Assembly (NCBI GenBank): GCA_958510825.1
Contig: OY294054.1
Span: 15,389,390 to 15,453,389, forward strand
Length of the DNA: 64,000 nt
Reading direction: 5' to 3'
Origin: Brachypterus glaber
Lineage: Eukaryota > Arthropoda > Insecta > Coleoptera > Kateretidae
A model generated the notes under the pieces. It had not been told where the DNA came from and did not search any database. It worked only from the letters and a program-made list of their open reading frames with translations. Positions within the stretch are counted from its first letter, which is position 1; the number at the start of each line of letters is the position of its first letter. Below are positions 38,407-50,522 of this stretch, one piece after another. The translations under genes were made by a program, and so were the position numbers.

Positions 38407-38612
38407 TATTATGTTTTGAGGTGGGTGAAAGTGGATGTGGATTGATAACCCGTATAAAAGATTGACTCGTATATTCTAATATCACAGATAACATATAAAC
38501 ATATAAACACAGCACATTGTGCACCTAGCTAGGTCGGGGATCCAAGAGATCTTTTCAGTCATGTGTATGACTGTATATCGACTCGCGCATGCGCGCGTAG
38601 CCGGATAGCACA
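38407..38612 (-). repeat. 5' LTR of gypsy element
   Basis: Identical in sequence to the LTR at 32907-33112. It should carry the element's promoter in minus-strand orientation. Confidence 0.92.
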
Positions 38613-39360
38613 TACAGTTTTTTACATATTACATCCCCATATAAATTTTACATGATAAAATCTTAAAAAAAAGTTTTGATAGAAAAGGAGTTGGACTAGG
38701 TGAAAAAAATAGCTGCTTAGGTGATAAAATAGGTGTCCAGGTAAATAATACTACATAGTTGTGCAGCGAAATATCTACTCCAGTTTATCCAGTTTCATTT
38801 TAATCTTTCTTGAAATAATGAACATTGAACCTGAAAAAAAAACAAACAATATTACAAAAAATAAGCATTGTTATTTATTATAAGGATTGTTATTAATTAT
38901 AACAAGATACATAATGCTTAAAGCAGCTTTCTAGAGGATACTAGAAGCTGCAAGTTACTTTATGTCAAAAAAAAAATCCCGATTTTCGAAATCAAAAACG
39001 CTGTTGCTTAAAAGTTGCCCTTTGTAAAACACGGTGGCAGCTCAAAAATGAACCAACACGATTGCTGTTTAGAGGTAGCTCAACATTGTATACAGAACCA
39101 CTGAAAGCAATTTTGAGTTATCATGGTCACAAAGTTTCCCGGACAGACATATTTTTCGCGAAAATCATCTTTTTAGGAGTATAAAAACCAATAATTTATT
39201 TTTAAAATTTTTGGCTAACACAAGACTTTACGGAAAAAGAAAATATTTTTAAAACACTTCCATGGTAGTAAAAATTAAAAAAATTAAAAATAAAATTTGA
39301 TAAAGCCACCTTATTTCGGGTTGGTAAAATTCGCGTACTTTTTTCCGATTTCTACCAGAG

Positions 39361-40528
39361 CTTGCAATACTTGTTGAGGCAGAAAAAAAGCGTTCACAAG
39401 TTATCATAATCACAACGTTTCCGGACAGACCGACAGACAGACATTTCTTTTTTCTGCATATCAAACAAAAACGCAACCTTTTTCGAGACATTTTTTACTA
39501 ACGTAAAAGTTTTACATGGAAAAGTAAAGTTTAAACACAAAAAAAAATCAAATATAGAGGAAGGTTAGCAAATGTGGCCTAGGTCTTGTAATATAGGCTA
39601 GGTGGGTTTCTCAGCTATCCGATGCAGTTCTCTGCATCCGACTATCGAAAATCGTAAATGGCGAAGTTAAACTTCCACAGTAAAGATTCATTAATTAATT
39701 CATACATTCGTTGAAGTTTGAGAATTTATTTTTATTTTCCGTCCTTTTCAGCAAGCCACAGAACTTTTTTAGGTAAGTTTATAGATTCCGTTACCTGATA
39801 GATAACAACGTTTTCAAAACCATTTCTGCAACAAATTAAAGCCACATAATCGGGCTTTGATGTGTGCTTATTAGTTTTCTTCTAATTACTGAGTTTTAGA
39901 CATAACCTCTTTTGTTGTATACACCGAGTATTTTTGCAATATGGGCCATCCCTGTGTTTCTATTATGGGCTATACAGAACTATGTATTTAAGCCTAGAAT
40001 TTTTCTAGGAGGCCAAGAAAAGATCAGCAACAGCCAAGAATAGAAGAAAATGGAACGAGGGCGATATGGAACGTGCTATAATAGCGATGAGGCAGTACGA
40101 GATGGGTACCTTCAAAGCTTTAAAAATGTTTAATATACCACGTTCTATATTAGGAGTTATTTGATTTATTATTTCATTTTAGATATAACTTTTATACTTT
40201 TAACTTATTGCGACCAATAAGATTGATTGCCACTTCAAATCTAATATTTATTACACAATTTTGGGGGCAGCCCATATTTAGGGCCAATTTCAAATCGACA
40301 CAAAAGTGCACCTTCTCACTATTTACGAAATAATGAATTTATTATTTGTTTTAATCAATATGAATTTATAACAGGTTGTGACTAATTAATATAGCTATCG
40401 TTGGGTACGTTTGGTATTGGAACTAAACTTTTATTTATTTTTTTACAAGAAAAAATAAAATGGGTAGCCCATATTTCCTTCCTTTCCTCTACCAACGGTG
40501 GCCATATTTAGAAGTTCTCTTCTTTATA
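39361..40528 (+). mobile_element. 1.17 kb insertion private to the third unit
   Basis: The flanks CTACCAGAG and GGTTTCTTT...GGGTTTAGC are contiguous in the other units (about 14010 and 20180) but separated here. The inserted DNA has AG/GT splice-like borders, a short palindrome near 39620 (CCGATGCAG...CTGCATCCG) and a pipsqueak-type HTH peptide (40009-40164). No target duplication or terminal repeats were seen, so the mechanism is unknown. Confidence 0.7.
40009..40164 (+). pseudogene. Pipsqueak-type HTH (Tigger/jerky-like N-terminus) fragment
   Basis: After a TTTTTCTAG acceptor-like site, the frame reads EAKKRSATAKNRRKWNEGDM, continues with ERAIIAMRQYEMGTFKALKM and FNIPRS, and stops at 40162-40164. 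The pattern [KR]xWxExDMxxAI...MGxxKAxxxFNxPRSxL is that of HTH_psq domains, found at the N-terminus of pogo/Tigger-like DDE transposases and domesticated jerky-like proteins. No DDE domain follows in this insertion. It could be one exon of a longer gene copied here, or a TE remnant. Confidence 0.65.
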
Positions 40529-41899
40529 TGGTTTCTTTATTGGGTTTAGCTGAAATCGTTTTCAGTCAGCTATCATGATAATAAAGTTTTCGAGATAGAT
40601 AAAAATTCAGTTTCTTAGTTGGCATTTTGTTTTCGAGTCTTTTACTGAAAATGTTTTTGAAAAGAAAAAATTATAATTAAAAAAATACAATTTTTTAAGC
40701 AAATAAATACTTTAAACTACATTTAACCAACCTGACTGTCGTGTAGACGCTCTTTTTACATAGTGATTCACTTACGACATGAAAACGATTTTGGTAAACA
40801 AAATTAAAAACAAATATTTCGTTTTTGTTTTTAAAAAATACTTCTTCGAAAAAAGGAATATTCTTTGTCAACAAAAAATATTGGTTTTAATTTATTTTTA
40901 CAAAAATAGTTTTTTTTGTAAAAACAGCGTCAAAATGACAGCCCGGTTAGTGGAATATAGTTTAAAGTGCCTATTTAGTAAACAGTATTTACTTTTTTTT
41001 ATTCCAACTTTTACCTGTCCCCGGTAAATGAATACTTTGCTCCGACCAGTGTTTATTAAATGTCTTTAGATATTATTATGCTCTCGATAGGGGGCACTAG
41101 TGGTTGTCAGTACCCGGTGTATTTCCAGTTGTAGTTCAGTTTTCAGGTCTATAACAGAGGCTTGACCTGGAAATAATTCAGGGAGTTTTAATTTTCGGTT
41201 TATCGAGTAGGGTTTAAGGCCGCAAATAAAAACCAATTTTGCGACGTTGAACTCGATTTGGAACTGTCATTTTTTTAACGTATTTTTCAAAAAACGGATT
41301 TTTTAAACATCTCAAGATCCGTGCATCCTAGGAAAAAAAACGTTCTATACAAAAAAAATAAAGAGGGCCAAATTTACAAAAAAAAATTGTTCCATGTATT
41401 TTTTTACGTACGGCTTATAGCTAATTCACGACACCGCCTTAAACGTCACACTTTAGGTTTTTAGATTTTTATTTATTTTTTTTTTTGAATAACTAAAATT
41501 TTTCTTTGAGTCGGTTAGGCATGCCCTTAGAATATTTGGGGTGAAAATTCACACATTTCTGCCCCGTTATCTCGAGTAAACCGATTTTCTATTAAAAATC
41601 ACCATTGTATTAAGTATAAAAAAAACCTTCCTAACCGAGACGCAAAGAAAAACTTTTTTCGAAAACACGAAATTATAAATCTAAAAACCTACAGTGTAAC
41701 ATTTAAGGCGGTGCCCTGAATACAAAAAAATACATGAAAGAAAAAATGTTGTAAAATTGGCCCTCTTTATTTTCATATAAAACGTTTTGTTGTCCTAGAA
41801 TGCACTGATCTTGAAGTATTTTGAAAAACCCGTTTTTTGTGAAAAATGCGTTAAAAAAATGATAGTTCCAAACCGAGTTCAACATCGAAAAATTGTTTT

Positions 41900-44800
41900 T
41901 TTTTATTTGCGGCCTTAACCCTACTCAATAAACCAAAAATCAAAACTCCCTGAATTATTTCCAGGTAAAGGCTCTTTTATTGACCTGAAGACTGGACTCT
42001 AACTGGAAATACGCCGGGTACTGGTTAACAGTCATAAATTTTTCTGGACAGGAGAAAATTTGAACTTTTAGTATGTATTTTATTTTCGAGTCTTTAGCTT
42101 AAATTGTTTTCGTCAAAAATTTCTCCAGACTAAAAAAATATTTTTTTAGTTAGTATTTGTTATTATAAAAATATATTATTATATCTTACCACGTAAAAAC
42201 TGAGGCCTTGTAACATCAATGAGGGTCCTTCAGGGAAGCTACCGTTTTAAAGACCTGTAATTTTTGATGAAAAACCATTTTTCCGTATTTGGCGATGCCT
42301 TTAATTACTCACAAAAAAGATAAAAACCTCATTTTTTTTGAAAACTGCTCCCGACTGCTCCTCTGCTTATTGAAACAAAATCTGAAAAAAAAAACATTAA
42401 ATTAACATACATACAGGGTTGTGAAAAGTCCACTTTTTTAAAATTGTCCAGGCCGGTGGAAAAAAACCGGACAAAATTGGACAAAACTGGACAAAATCAA
42501 AAATTATCCCTTATAATAACACATGGTCACGGAAAAAATATTTTAACAACCAACTGGCTAAAGGTGTGCGTGCGCGCCGCCGCCGACATATATAGTGCCC
42601 CGCCGCCCAATTTACGGCCCGGCGCAGCGCGGCGTCTGAAAATAACTTGAAATGATTCATTCGGTAAAGCTTTAAAATTATTTACATTTTGAAGCGCTGA
42701 CTCCTAATCTGGATTCAGAATTTGTCCAAAAGTCTAAACCCGTTTTTTTGTGAAAAATGCGTTAAAAAAAATATAGTTTCAAATCGAGTTCAACATCGAA
42801 AAATTGTTTTTTTTATTTGCGGCCTTAACCCTACTCAATAAACCAAAAATCAAAACTCCCTGAATTATTTCCAGGTAAAGGCTCTTTTATTGACCTGAAG
42901 ACTGGACTATAACTGGAAATACGCCGGGTACTGGTTATCAGTCATAAATTTTTCCGGGCAGGAGAAAATTTGAATTTTTAGTATGTATTTTATTTTCGAG
43001 TCTTTAGCTCAAATTGTTTTCGAGTTATCGTCAAAAATTTCTGCGGACAGACGAAAAGAATATTTTTTTAGTTAGTATTTTTTATTATAAAAATATTATA
43101 TCTTACCACGTAAAAACTGAGGCCTTGTAACATCAATGAGGGTCCTTCAGGGAAGCTACCATTTTAAAGACCTGTAATTTTTGATAAAAAAACATTTTTC
43201 CGTATTTGGCGATGATTTTTTTGGGTTGCCTTTAATTACTCACAAAAAAGATAAAAACGCATTTTTTTTGAAAAATGCTCCCGACTGCTCCTCTGCTTAT
43301 TGAAAATAAATCTGAAAAAAATACGACAAATTAACATACATACAGGGAAGTGAAAAAGTCCACTTTTTTTAGATTGTCCAGGCCGGTGGACAAAACCGGA
43401 CAAATTTGGACAAAACTGAACAAAATTGGACAAAACTGTACAAAATCAAAAATTATCCCTTATAATAACACAGTCACGGAAAAAATATTTCAACAACCAA
43501 TGGGGGTCTGGCTAAAAGCGTGCGTGCGCGCCGCCGCCGACATATATAGTGCCCCGCCGCCCAATTTACGGCCCGGCGCAGCGCGCTGTCTGAAAATAAC
43601 TTGTAAGGATTCATTTGGAAAAGCTTTAAAATTATTTACATTTTGAAGCGCTGGCTCCTAATCTGGCTTCAGAATTTGTCTATGTACACAGGATTTTAAG
43701 AAAAATGAGCCTGAAAATGGCAAAAATGATTTTTGGCCTTTAACTTTGATTAAGATAGATTAAATATGGTGCCGATTTGGATTCATCAACTTAAGTTTAA
43801 GCCTGAGTTGAAATTAGAAAAAGAAAAGTTTGCTAATTTGAGTTTTTTGTTGTTTTTATTCGTGCTTTTCTTTGAGTCGGTTAGGCATGCCCCTTAGAAC
43901 ATTTGGGGTAAAAATTCACACATTTCTGCCCCGTTATCTCGAGTAAACCGATTTTCTATTAAAAATCACCATTGTATTAAGTATAAAAAAAACCTTCCCA
44001 ACCGAGACGTAAAGAAAAACTTTTTCGAAAAAACGAAATTATAAATCTAAAAACCTACAGTGTAACTAACGTTTAAGGCGGTGCCGTGAATTAGCTATAA
44101 GTCGTACAAAAAAATACATGGAACAAAAAATGTTGTAAAATTGGCCCTCTTTATTTTCATATAAAACGTTTTTTGTCCTAGGATGCACTGATCTTGAAGT
44201 ATTTTGAAAAATCCGTTTTTTGTGAAAAATACGTTAAAAAAGTGACAGTTCCAAATCGAGTTCAACATCGAAAAATTGTTTTTTTTTATTTGCGGCCTTA
44301 ACCCTACTCAATAAACCAAATATCAAAACTCCTTGAATTATTTCCAGGTAAAGGCGCTTTTATTGACCTGAAGATTGGACTATAAACGGAAATACGCCGG
44401 GTACTGTTTATCAGTCATAAATTTTTCCGGACAGGAGAAAATTTGAATTTTTAGTACGTCTTTAGCTCAAATTGTTTTCGAGTTATCGTAAAAAATTTCT
44501 CCAGACAGACTAAAAAAATATTTTTTTAGTTAGTATTTGTAAAAATAAAAATATATTATTATATCTTACCACGTAAAAACTGAGGCCTTCTCACATCAAT
44601 GAGGGTCCTTCAGGGAAGCTACCATTTTAAAGACCTATAATTTTTGATGAAAAACCATTTTTCCCTATTTGGCGAAGATTTTTTGGGGTTGCCTTTTATT
44701 ACTGACAAAAAAGATAAAAACGCATTTTTTTGAAAATTGCTCCTGACTGCTCCTCTGCTTATTGAAACTAAATCTGAAAAAAAAAATACAACAAATTAAC

Positions 44801-45790
44801 ATACATACAGGGTTGTGAAAAGTCCACTTTTTTAAAATGGTCCGCCGCCGACAAATATAGTGCCTCGCCGCCCAATTTACGGCCTCGTTTACGGCCCTCT
44901 GAAAATAACTTGAAATGATTCATTTGGTAAAGCTTTAAAATTATTTACATTTTGAAGCGCCGACTCCTAATCTGGCTCTTTTATTGACCTGAAGATTGGA
45001 CTATAAACGGAAATACGCCGGGTACTGTTTATCAGTCATAAATTTTTCCGGACAGGAGAAAATTTGAATTTTTAGTACGTATTTTATTTTCGAGTCTTTA
45101 GCTCAAATTGTTTTCGAGTTATCGTAAAAAATTTCTCCAGACAGACTAAAAAAATATTTTTTTAGTTAGTATTTGTAAAAATAAAAATATATTATTATAT
45201 CTTACCACGTAAAAACTGAGGCCTTCTCACATCAATGAGGGTCCTTCAGGGAAGCTACCATTTTAAAGACCTATAATTTTTGATGAAAAACCATTTTTCC
45301 CTATTTGGCGAAGATTTTTTGGGGTTGCCTTTTATTACTGACAAAAAAGATAAAAACGCATTTTTTTGAAAATTGCTCCCGACTGCTCCTCTGCTTATTG
45401 AAACTAATTCTGAAAAAAAAAAAATACAACAAATTAACATACATACAGGGTTGTGAAAAGTCCACTTTTTTAAAATTGTCCGCCGCCGACAAATATAGTG
45501 CCTCGCCGCCCAATTTACGGCCCTCTGAAAATAACTTGAAATGATTCATTTGGTAAAGCTTTAAAATTATTTACATTTTGAAGCGCCGACTCCTAATCTG
45601 GCTTCAGAATTTGTCTAAAAGTACACAGGATTTTAAGAAAAATGAGCCTGAAAATGGCCTTTAACTTTGATTAAGATAGATTAAATATGGTGCCGATTTG
45701 GATTCATCAACTTAAGTTTAAGCCTGAGTTGAATTTAGAAAAAGAAAAGTTTGCTAATTTGAGTTTTTTGTTGTTTTTATTCGTGCTTTA
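41900..45790 (-). repeat. Block B subrepeat array with GC-rich islands (third unit)
   Basis: Same subrepeats as 21250-25400, with GC islands near 42551, 43504, 44840 and 45478. The last two islands are truncated (a GCCGCCGACAAATATAG remnant), so the array has decayed or recombined here. Confidence 0.7.
44357..45598. repeat. Recent 621 bp tandem duplication
   Basis: CTTTTATTGACCTGAAGATT starts at both 44357 and 44978. The two 621 bp copies are nearly identical and differ mainly by a ~16 base deletion after TTTTTAGTACG in the first copy. No counterpart of this duplication is seen in the other two units. Confidence 0.85.
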
Positions 45791-46428
45791 TAAGCACTGG
45801 TCGGATCGAAGTATTCATTTACCAGGGGCAAGCAAATATTAGAATTAAAAAAATATATTTTTTAAAGACACTTTAAACTATAACAAACCGGACTATCGTG
45901 TCGACGCTGTTTTTACATAGTGATTTACTTGGAACGTGAAAAAAGAATTTTTATAAAAAAATATTGTTATATATTTTTTTTATGTTTTAAGTGAATCACT
46001 ATGTAAAAAGAGAAATTAAAAAAAAATAATTCTAATTTTTGTTTTCCCTTGGTAAATAAATACTTCGATTCGACCTGTGTTTATAAGTTATAGAAAGGGA
46101 ACCATGCAATGAAATTAAGAAAAAAATCAATTTTTAAAAAATATAAACGAGGATTATTTTCAATATTGAACGTTCCCCAATCGACCGAGCGACAAATTCT
46201 TTTTTTTTGCTTGCAATTGATTTATATCGACATAAAACGTCGCAAAACGCAAAAATACGCAAAAAAATGAACATTTTTGGACGAAATTTTGAAAATGGAA
46301 AAGCAAAATACCAAAAAATAATTCAAAATATTCAACTTTTGGGGTCAATTACCCCATAGTGCGTCGCAAAGATCCTCACAACAGAGGCACTCTAAATGCC
46401 TCTGCGACTAGGGATACTAGATGTAGGC

Positions 46429-47554
46429 ACAGAACACTAGTCGGCACAGTTTGTCCACGCGCAGCCTGGTCGAATGGCACTCTCCCCCACTCTACCTCAA
46501 TGATCAAAATCGGCAAAAGAAATTTCAACGGCTCTGGCACTCTCCCCCCACAGATTTTACATACTAGATAAAATATTAACGTATTCAAAGTGACTAACAC
46601 ATGCGACTCTCCCTCTCTCTCGAATTTTCGTTTCTCTGTTTACAGTAACATCCACAGTTTTATTGGTATTATCTGGTGTTTTTTTTTTTACGTTGGTTAT
46701 CTTGGACAGTGAAGTTTTAACACAGACGTCAAAATCACAAGATGAGGTTAACTTTGAAAAATATAAATAAACTTTTGATTTTTACTGAATATAAATCTAA
46801 AAACAATATATGACTATATATAAATATATAAGATATGGATTGTGGGGAATAATGTTTTATCACAGATCTGTGTTGACTATGGATAAAGGGTAAGTTAAAA
46901 CAAACCAAACCAAGTGGTGAAGTGACCATATCAGTCAAAAAGGACCTATTATAGAGACTATAATAGAGACCTATTGGAAAATCCCTATGCATAAATCTAT
47001 TCAATTGTTTTGTTATAAGTTTAAGTAGAAAAATCTGTATGAAACGTAGGCATCTATAAGTTTTCTATGTTTTTGAACAGATATTTTCCTAGACCTACTG
47101 GAAATTTTTAGTAGGACAATCCCTATGAAACGTGTAAGTATCTAAGTTTTTTTTTGGACAAAGGTTTTCCAAAAAACCTATAGGTACACAATTCATAAAA
47201 AAATTCCTACTTCGACATATAAAACAATTTTTTAGGATTACAAACGTTTTCTATAAAACATGTAGATATTTATAGGTTTTGAATGGGGATTTTCCCATTA
47301 CTTTTTAATTGATAGTATTAATGTCTTTAATTGTAGAGTAATGAAATTATGCCATCCAGTATAATAATAACCAACAAACTTATGGAAATAAAAATGCGAG
47401 TTTATGTGCAGATAAGCATAAGGAAGTATGCATCAAAGAAAATATATAATACTAAAATAGCCTTAGCTGGAGCAACCTTGGGACATACGAAGACCTTTAA
47501 AACCAAAATTTTACTGTAGTAATCTTAATATATATCAATTTTTATTTAATGTTT
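46429..47554. other. Intergenic, no gene seen
   Basis: Transition from the repeat block. It contains TCTCCCCCACTCTACC-like sequence at 46481, one arm of a distant inverted repeat (46591-46702), and loosely repeated 'AAACGT(A/G)..CATCTATA' words at about 47040-47290. The ORFs are short and non-conserved. Confidence 0.5.
46591..46702 (+). repeat. Left copy of a ~115 bp inverted repeat pair
   Basis: TGACTAACACATGCGACTCT, a CT-rich run, then CGTTTCTCTGTTTACAGTAA and CATCCACAGTTTTATTGG. The reverse complement is at 50101-50220. The pair brackets a 3.4 kb segment. Confidence 0.8.
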
Positions 47555-48256
47555 ATACAGAGCGGTTCAAAAGTCACCCCCCCCTCTTAACTTTTGAACC
47601 AGTTGAGATATCGACTTCAAATTTGGAACTTTTAAATAAGACAACTTAAACTATCTTTTAGCATATATTTAATACTTTCAGCTCTTAAAATGTGGGCAGG
47701 GGGGCACATTTTTTTAAATGGAAAGGGGGTCGTGTAAAACATCATTTTCAAGCTTATAAAATTCTCCATTGAACTCCATATTTTTAAATTAAAAAAAAAT
47801 GGGTTTAAAATGGGGTTGAAAATGGGTATTAATATCAAAATTCCTCTAAAAAAAACAAATAATTTTTTAAAAATGCCTAATTTCATCATAAAAAAATGTT
47901 AATTATGCTTTTAAACTAATTTTAGTTGACATAAATAAAAATTTATAAAAAAACTTAAAAAATCGAATGTTTTAGCACAAAAAATTGAAAAATCAAAACC
48001 TTATAAAGCGTTTTTAAAAAATTAAAAAATGTTAGTGTAAATAGAGAATTTTATAAGCTTTAAAACGATGTATCACACGACCCCCCTTTTCATTTAACAA
48101 AAATGTCCCCCCATGCCCACATTTTAAGAGCTGAAAATATCAAATATATGCTAAAATATAGTTTAAGTTGTCTTATTTAAGAGTTCTAAATTTGAAGTCG
48201 ATATCTCAACTCGTACAAAAGTTAAAAGGGGGGGTGACTTTTGGACCGCACTGTAT
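47555..48256. mobile_element. Foldback element (TATACAGTGCGGTCCAAAAG family), full copy
   Basis: The ends TATACAGAGCGGTTCAAAAG and CTTTTGGACCGCACTGTATA are inverted. Both arms contain GTTGAGATATCGACTTCAAA-type words and a CATTTTAAGAGCTGAAA-type word around a ~300 bp centre. A second copy starts at 54907 and runs into the assembly gap. Confidence 0.85.
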
Positions 48257-48406
48257 ACATATTTCATATAGGATTAATCTTGGTATAAAGTAAAAATGGA
48301 TAGACGAGTAGTTAATTTTAAAAATTGTTTTAATAAATTAAGTATATAAATATATTAATAAATTTTATTTTTTTCTTTAATACATACCTATGCCGAATAA
48401 GAAATA

Positions 48407-48693
48407 ATAATGACCAAGTTGATACTTTGATTACAATAACAGGGTCAGACAACAGGAATATTAAATTATTTCTAATTTTTGGGCTGTTTGTTTAATACAT
48501 ATCTATGCCGAATAAGATTATGTCTGTATACAGACAATGCCGAATAAGAGAATAAGATTATGTCTGTATACAGACATATAATCTTATTCGGCATAAATAT
48601 GTATTAAACAAACTGACCAAAAATTAGAAATAATTTAATATTCCTGTTGTCCAACCCTGTTATTGTATTGAAAGTATCAACTCTGGTCATTAT
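48407..48693. mobile_element. Palindromic MITE (GCCGAATAAGA family), copy 1
   Basis: A near-perfect palindrome. Outer parts contain TACAATAACAGGGTCAGACA / CAACCCTGTTATTGTA, and the centre has ATGTCTGTATACAGACAT with flanking CTTATTCGGCAT. The centre is partly duplicated in this copy. The second copy is at 61962-62216. Confidence 0.85.
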
Positions 48694-48720
48694 AAATATG
48701 ATTTATAATATATTATATCT

Positions 48721-48954
48721 TATACACTGTATGAGAAAATACAAATCGCACTTCACAGTGTGTAAACTAAATAGCACTCTGTATGGATATTTGCATATAT
48801 TTCTGAAGACTTGATAAATAATTTTTTTTGGTATACATTTTCTATTTAAAAAAAATGTATTAAGTTAAAAGAAATAAATGCCAGTGACCCTACAGAGTGC
48901 TATTTAGTTTACGCACTGTGATGTCATATTCGTATTCTCATAAAACGGTGTATA
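48721..48954. mobile_element. Foldback MITE with TATACACTGTATGAGA ends
   Basis: TATACACTGTATGAGAAAAT and the inverted end near 48935-48954 are diverged inverted repeats. Inside, GTAAACTAAATAGCACTCTG and CAGAGTGCTATTTAGTTTAC match exactly as inverted sequences. AT-rich loop, no ORF. Confidence 0.8.
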
Positions 48955-49139
48955 CATATGATTTATATATCAAATATTAAAAATATTCTTACACAAGTGT
49001 CTATCACAAAAGTTTTTGTCAAAAAACTTTTTGATCACAAAAGTGTCTGTCTAATCACAGTTTGTTTTACTAATAAGGGAAAATATAAATATCAATGATA
49101 AAAAAATAGTAAAATATTATAAACTGAATATAAATATAC
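48955..49139. other. AT-rich spacer, nothing recognised
   Basis: Includes a small inverted pair CAAAAGTTTTTG / CAAAAAACTTTTTG near 49007-49030. No gene is seen. Confidence 0.5.
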
Positions 49140-49805
49140 AACTGAACACTCCAATCCAATTCGGGTTTGCTCTAGGCTCTCTGGCCAGGTCATGTGTACT
49201 TCTAAATTCTGGTAACTTCCTTTCCGATATATTTCCTCTTCTGATTTGCTACAATTAAGTTTTTATTTTGAAGGAATTTGGTTATTTCTACTGCTATGGA
49301 TTTATTGGGGTCACAAGCAGGGAATTTAGGCTAATAGGGGTTGGGCATGTCTTAGCTAGGGCCCCATAGAAGGATAAATATTGTTGCGAGTGTCTTGGGC
49401 ATTCAAAAAGGATATGTTTGATGTCTTGTATATTTCTGCACCACACCATGGGTCTTCCTTTATGTTAATTTTAAACAAGTGGGAGTTGGTAAAGCAGTGT
49501 TTACCTCTCATATGACATATTTTTGTTGTTTTTTTACTGGTTAGTCCTAAGTTATTAACCATGTTCTATTTTTTAATTCTGTCCTTCCCCAGTACATGCG
49601 TCCTTTTAAGGGACTCCCTTAATTTGTCCCATACTGTCACATTCTTTTTTCCACTTCATAAATAGGATTTCTTTTGTTTCTTGGTTGTAATCACGGAAAT
49701 GCGTTTTGACTCGAACCACGAGATTTTCCAGGCTTCATTCGCTATTCTGTCGGCTGCTCCATTTTCCGTAATTTTTGTATGTCCCGGAATCCAGCAAAAG
49801 TTAAC
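49140..49805 (-). pseudogene. Decayed non-LTR retrotransposon 3' region (RNase H and tail)
   Basis: On the minus strand from about 49803, one frame reads CWIPGHTKITENGAADRIAN, matching the conserved W(V/I)PGH...GNExAD RNase H motif of I/R1/Jockey-type elements. Downstream sequence encodes pieces such as HCFTNSHLFKI and KEDPWCG in different frames, typical of the Cys-rich tail of these polyproteins. Several frameshifts and stops interrupt it, so it is not functional. The 5' part is absent. Confidence 0.8.
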
Positions 49806-50100
49806 AAAACACATGAACAAAGCGAAAAAATCCACAAGCCAAACAGATTACTGAAAGGTAAACAAAAACAAAGGAGCGCCTAGTTATAGCTACCCGAACC
49901 CGAAATGCGCCTGCGTAGTAGAGGGCTAACCGTTTTTCAATATATTATTCTAAATCCAAACCAATTTTTTACAAAAAAAAAACAGGCACAAAACCACCGT
50001 TAACCTACGCTAAAGTAAATTAACGTCCCACAAACAACAAAAAACCAAAACAATCTCGGTGCGGGTAGCTATAATTAGGCGCTCGTAAAAACAATACAGA

Positions 50101-50220
50101 ATAACCAACGTAAAAAAAATCACTAGGGAAATACCACATAATACCAATAAAACTGTGGATGTTACTGTAAACAGAGAAACGAAAATTCGAGAGAGAGGAA
50201 GAGTCGCATGAGTTAGTCAA
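50101..50220 (-). repeat. Right copy of the ~115 bp inverted repeat pair
   Basis: Reverse complement of 46591-46702, with an extra ~12 bases near CACTAGGGAAAT. Just beyond it, at 50271-50296, lies a direct repeat of the CT-rich sequence found at 46481-46506. Confidence 0.8.
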
Positions 50221-50522
50221 ATTTTTTTGATCTTGCAATGGAATCCCCAATCTAGTATATGAGGTCTGTTTCTCCCCCTCTCTACCTCAATGATCACAGG
50301 ACAGAACCGATTTAGTGTTGCCAAGTTTACGTTTTACACTGAAAAAAGAGATTAAATTTAACTATTTTTTCATTTAATTTTATTTATTTATTGATAGAAC
50401 AGCTGTTTTATTTAATTTTTAATTGTTTTAAGTTAATTATCGTCCAATGATTTCAATAAACGTTAAAAATTGAGTTATTTTTAGAGGAGTGGGGTGTTCA
50501 TAGCATTGGGGTAGATATGGCT

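Larger units (their letters stand above)
32907..38612 (-). mobile_element. Ty3/gypsy LTR retrotransposon, apparently intact
   Basis: A 5.7 kb element with 206 bp LTRs at 32907-33112 and 38407-38612, identical by eye. Target duplication TACAG is at 32902-32906 and 38613-38617, inside a sequence that is continuous in the other repeat units (near 19460). One long ORF encodes Gag and Pol on the minus strand, so the right LTR is the 5' LTR. Identical LTRs, an uninterrupted ORF and a clean target duplication all indicate recent insertion. No envelope gene is visible. Confidence 0.95.
32621..46428 (-). repeat. Third, partial block B unit (inverted orientation)
   Basis: Direct repeat of 19172-26460 following A4. 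It is interrupted by the gypsy element at 32907-38612 and by a 1.17 kb insertion at 39361-40528. Similarity to the other units ends within the hairpin cluster at about 46428, where single-copy-looking sequence begins. Confidence 0.85.

Noticed and set aside
49356..49562. 68-codon minus-strand ORF as an independent gene
   Set aside because: It lies within the frameshifted remains of a non-LTR retrotransposon whose RNase H motif is just upstream in another frame.
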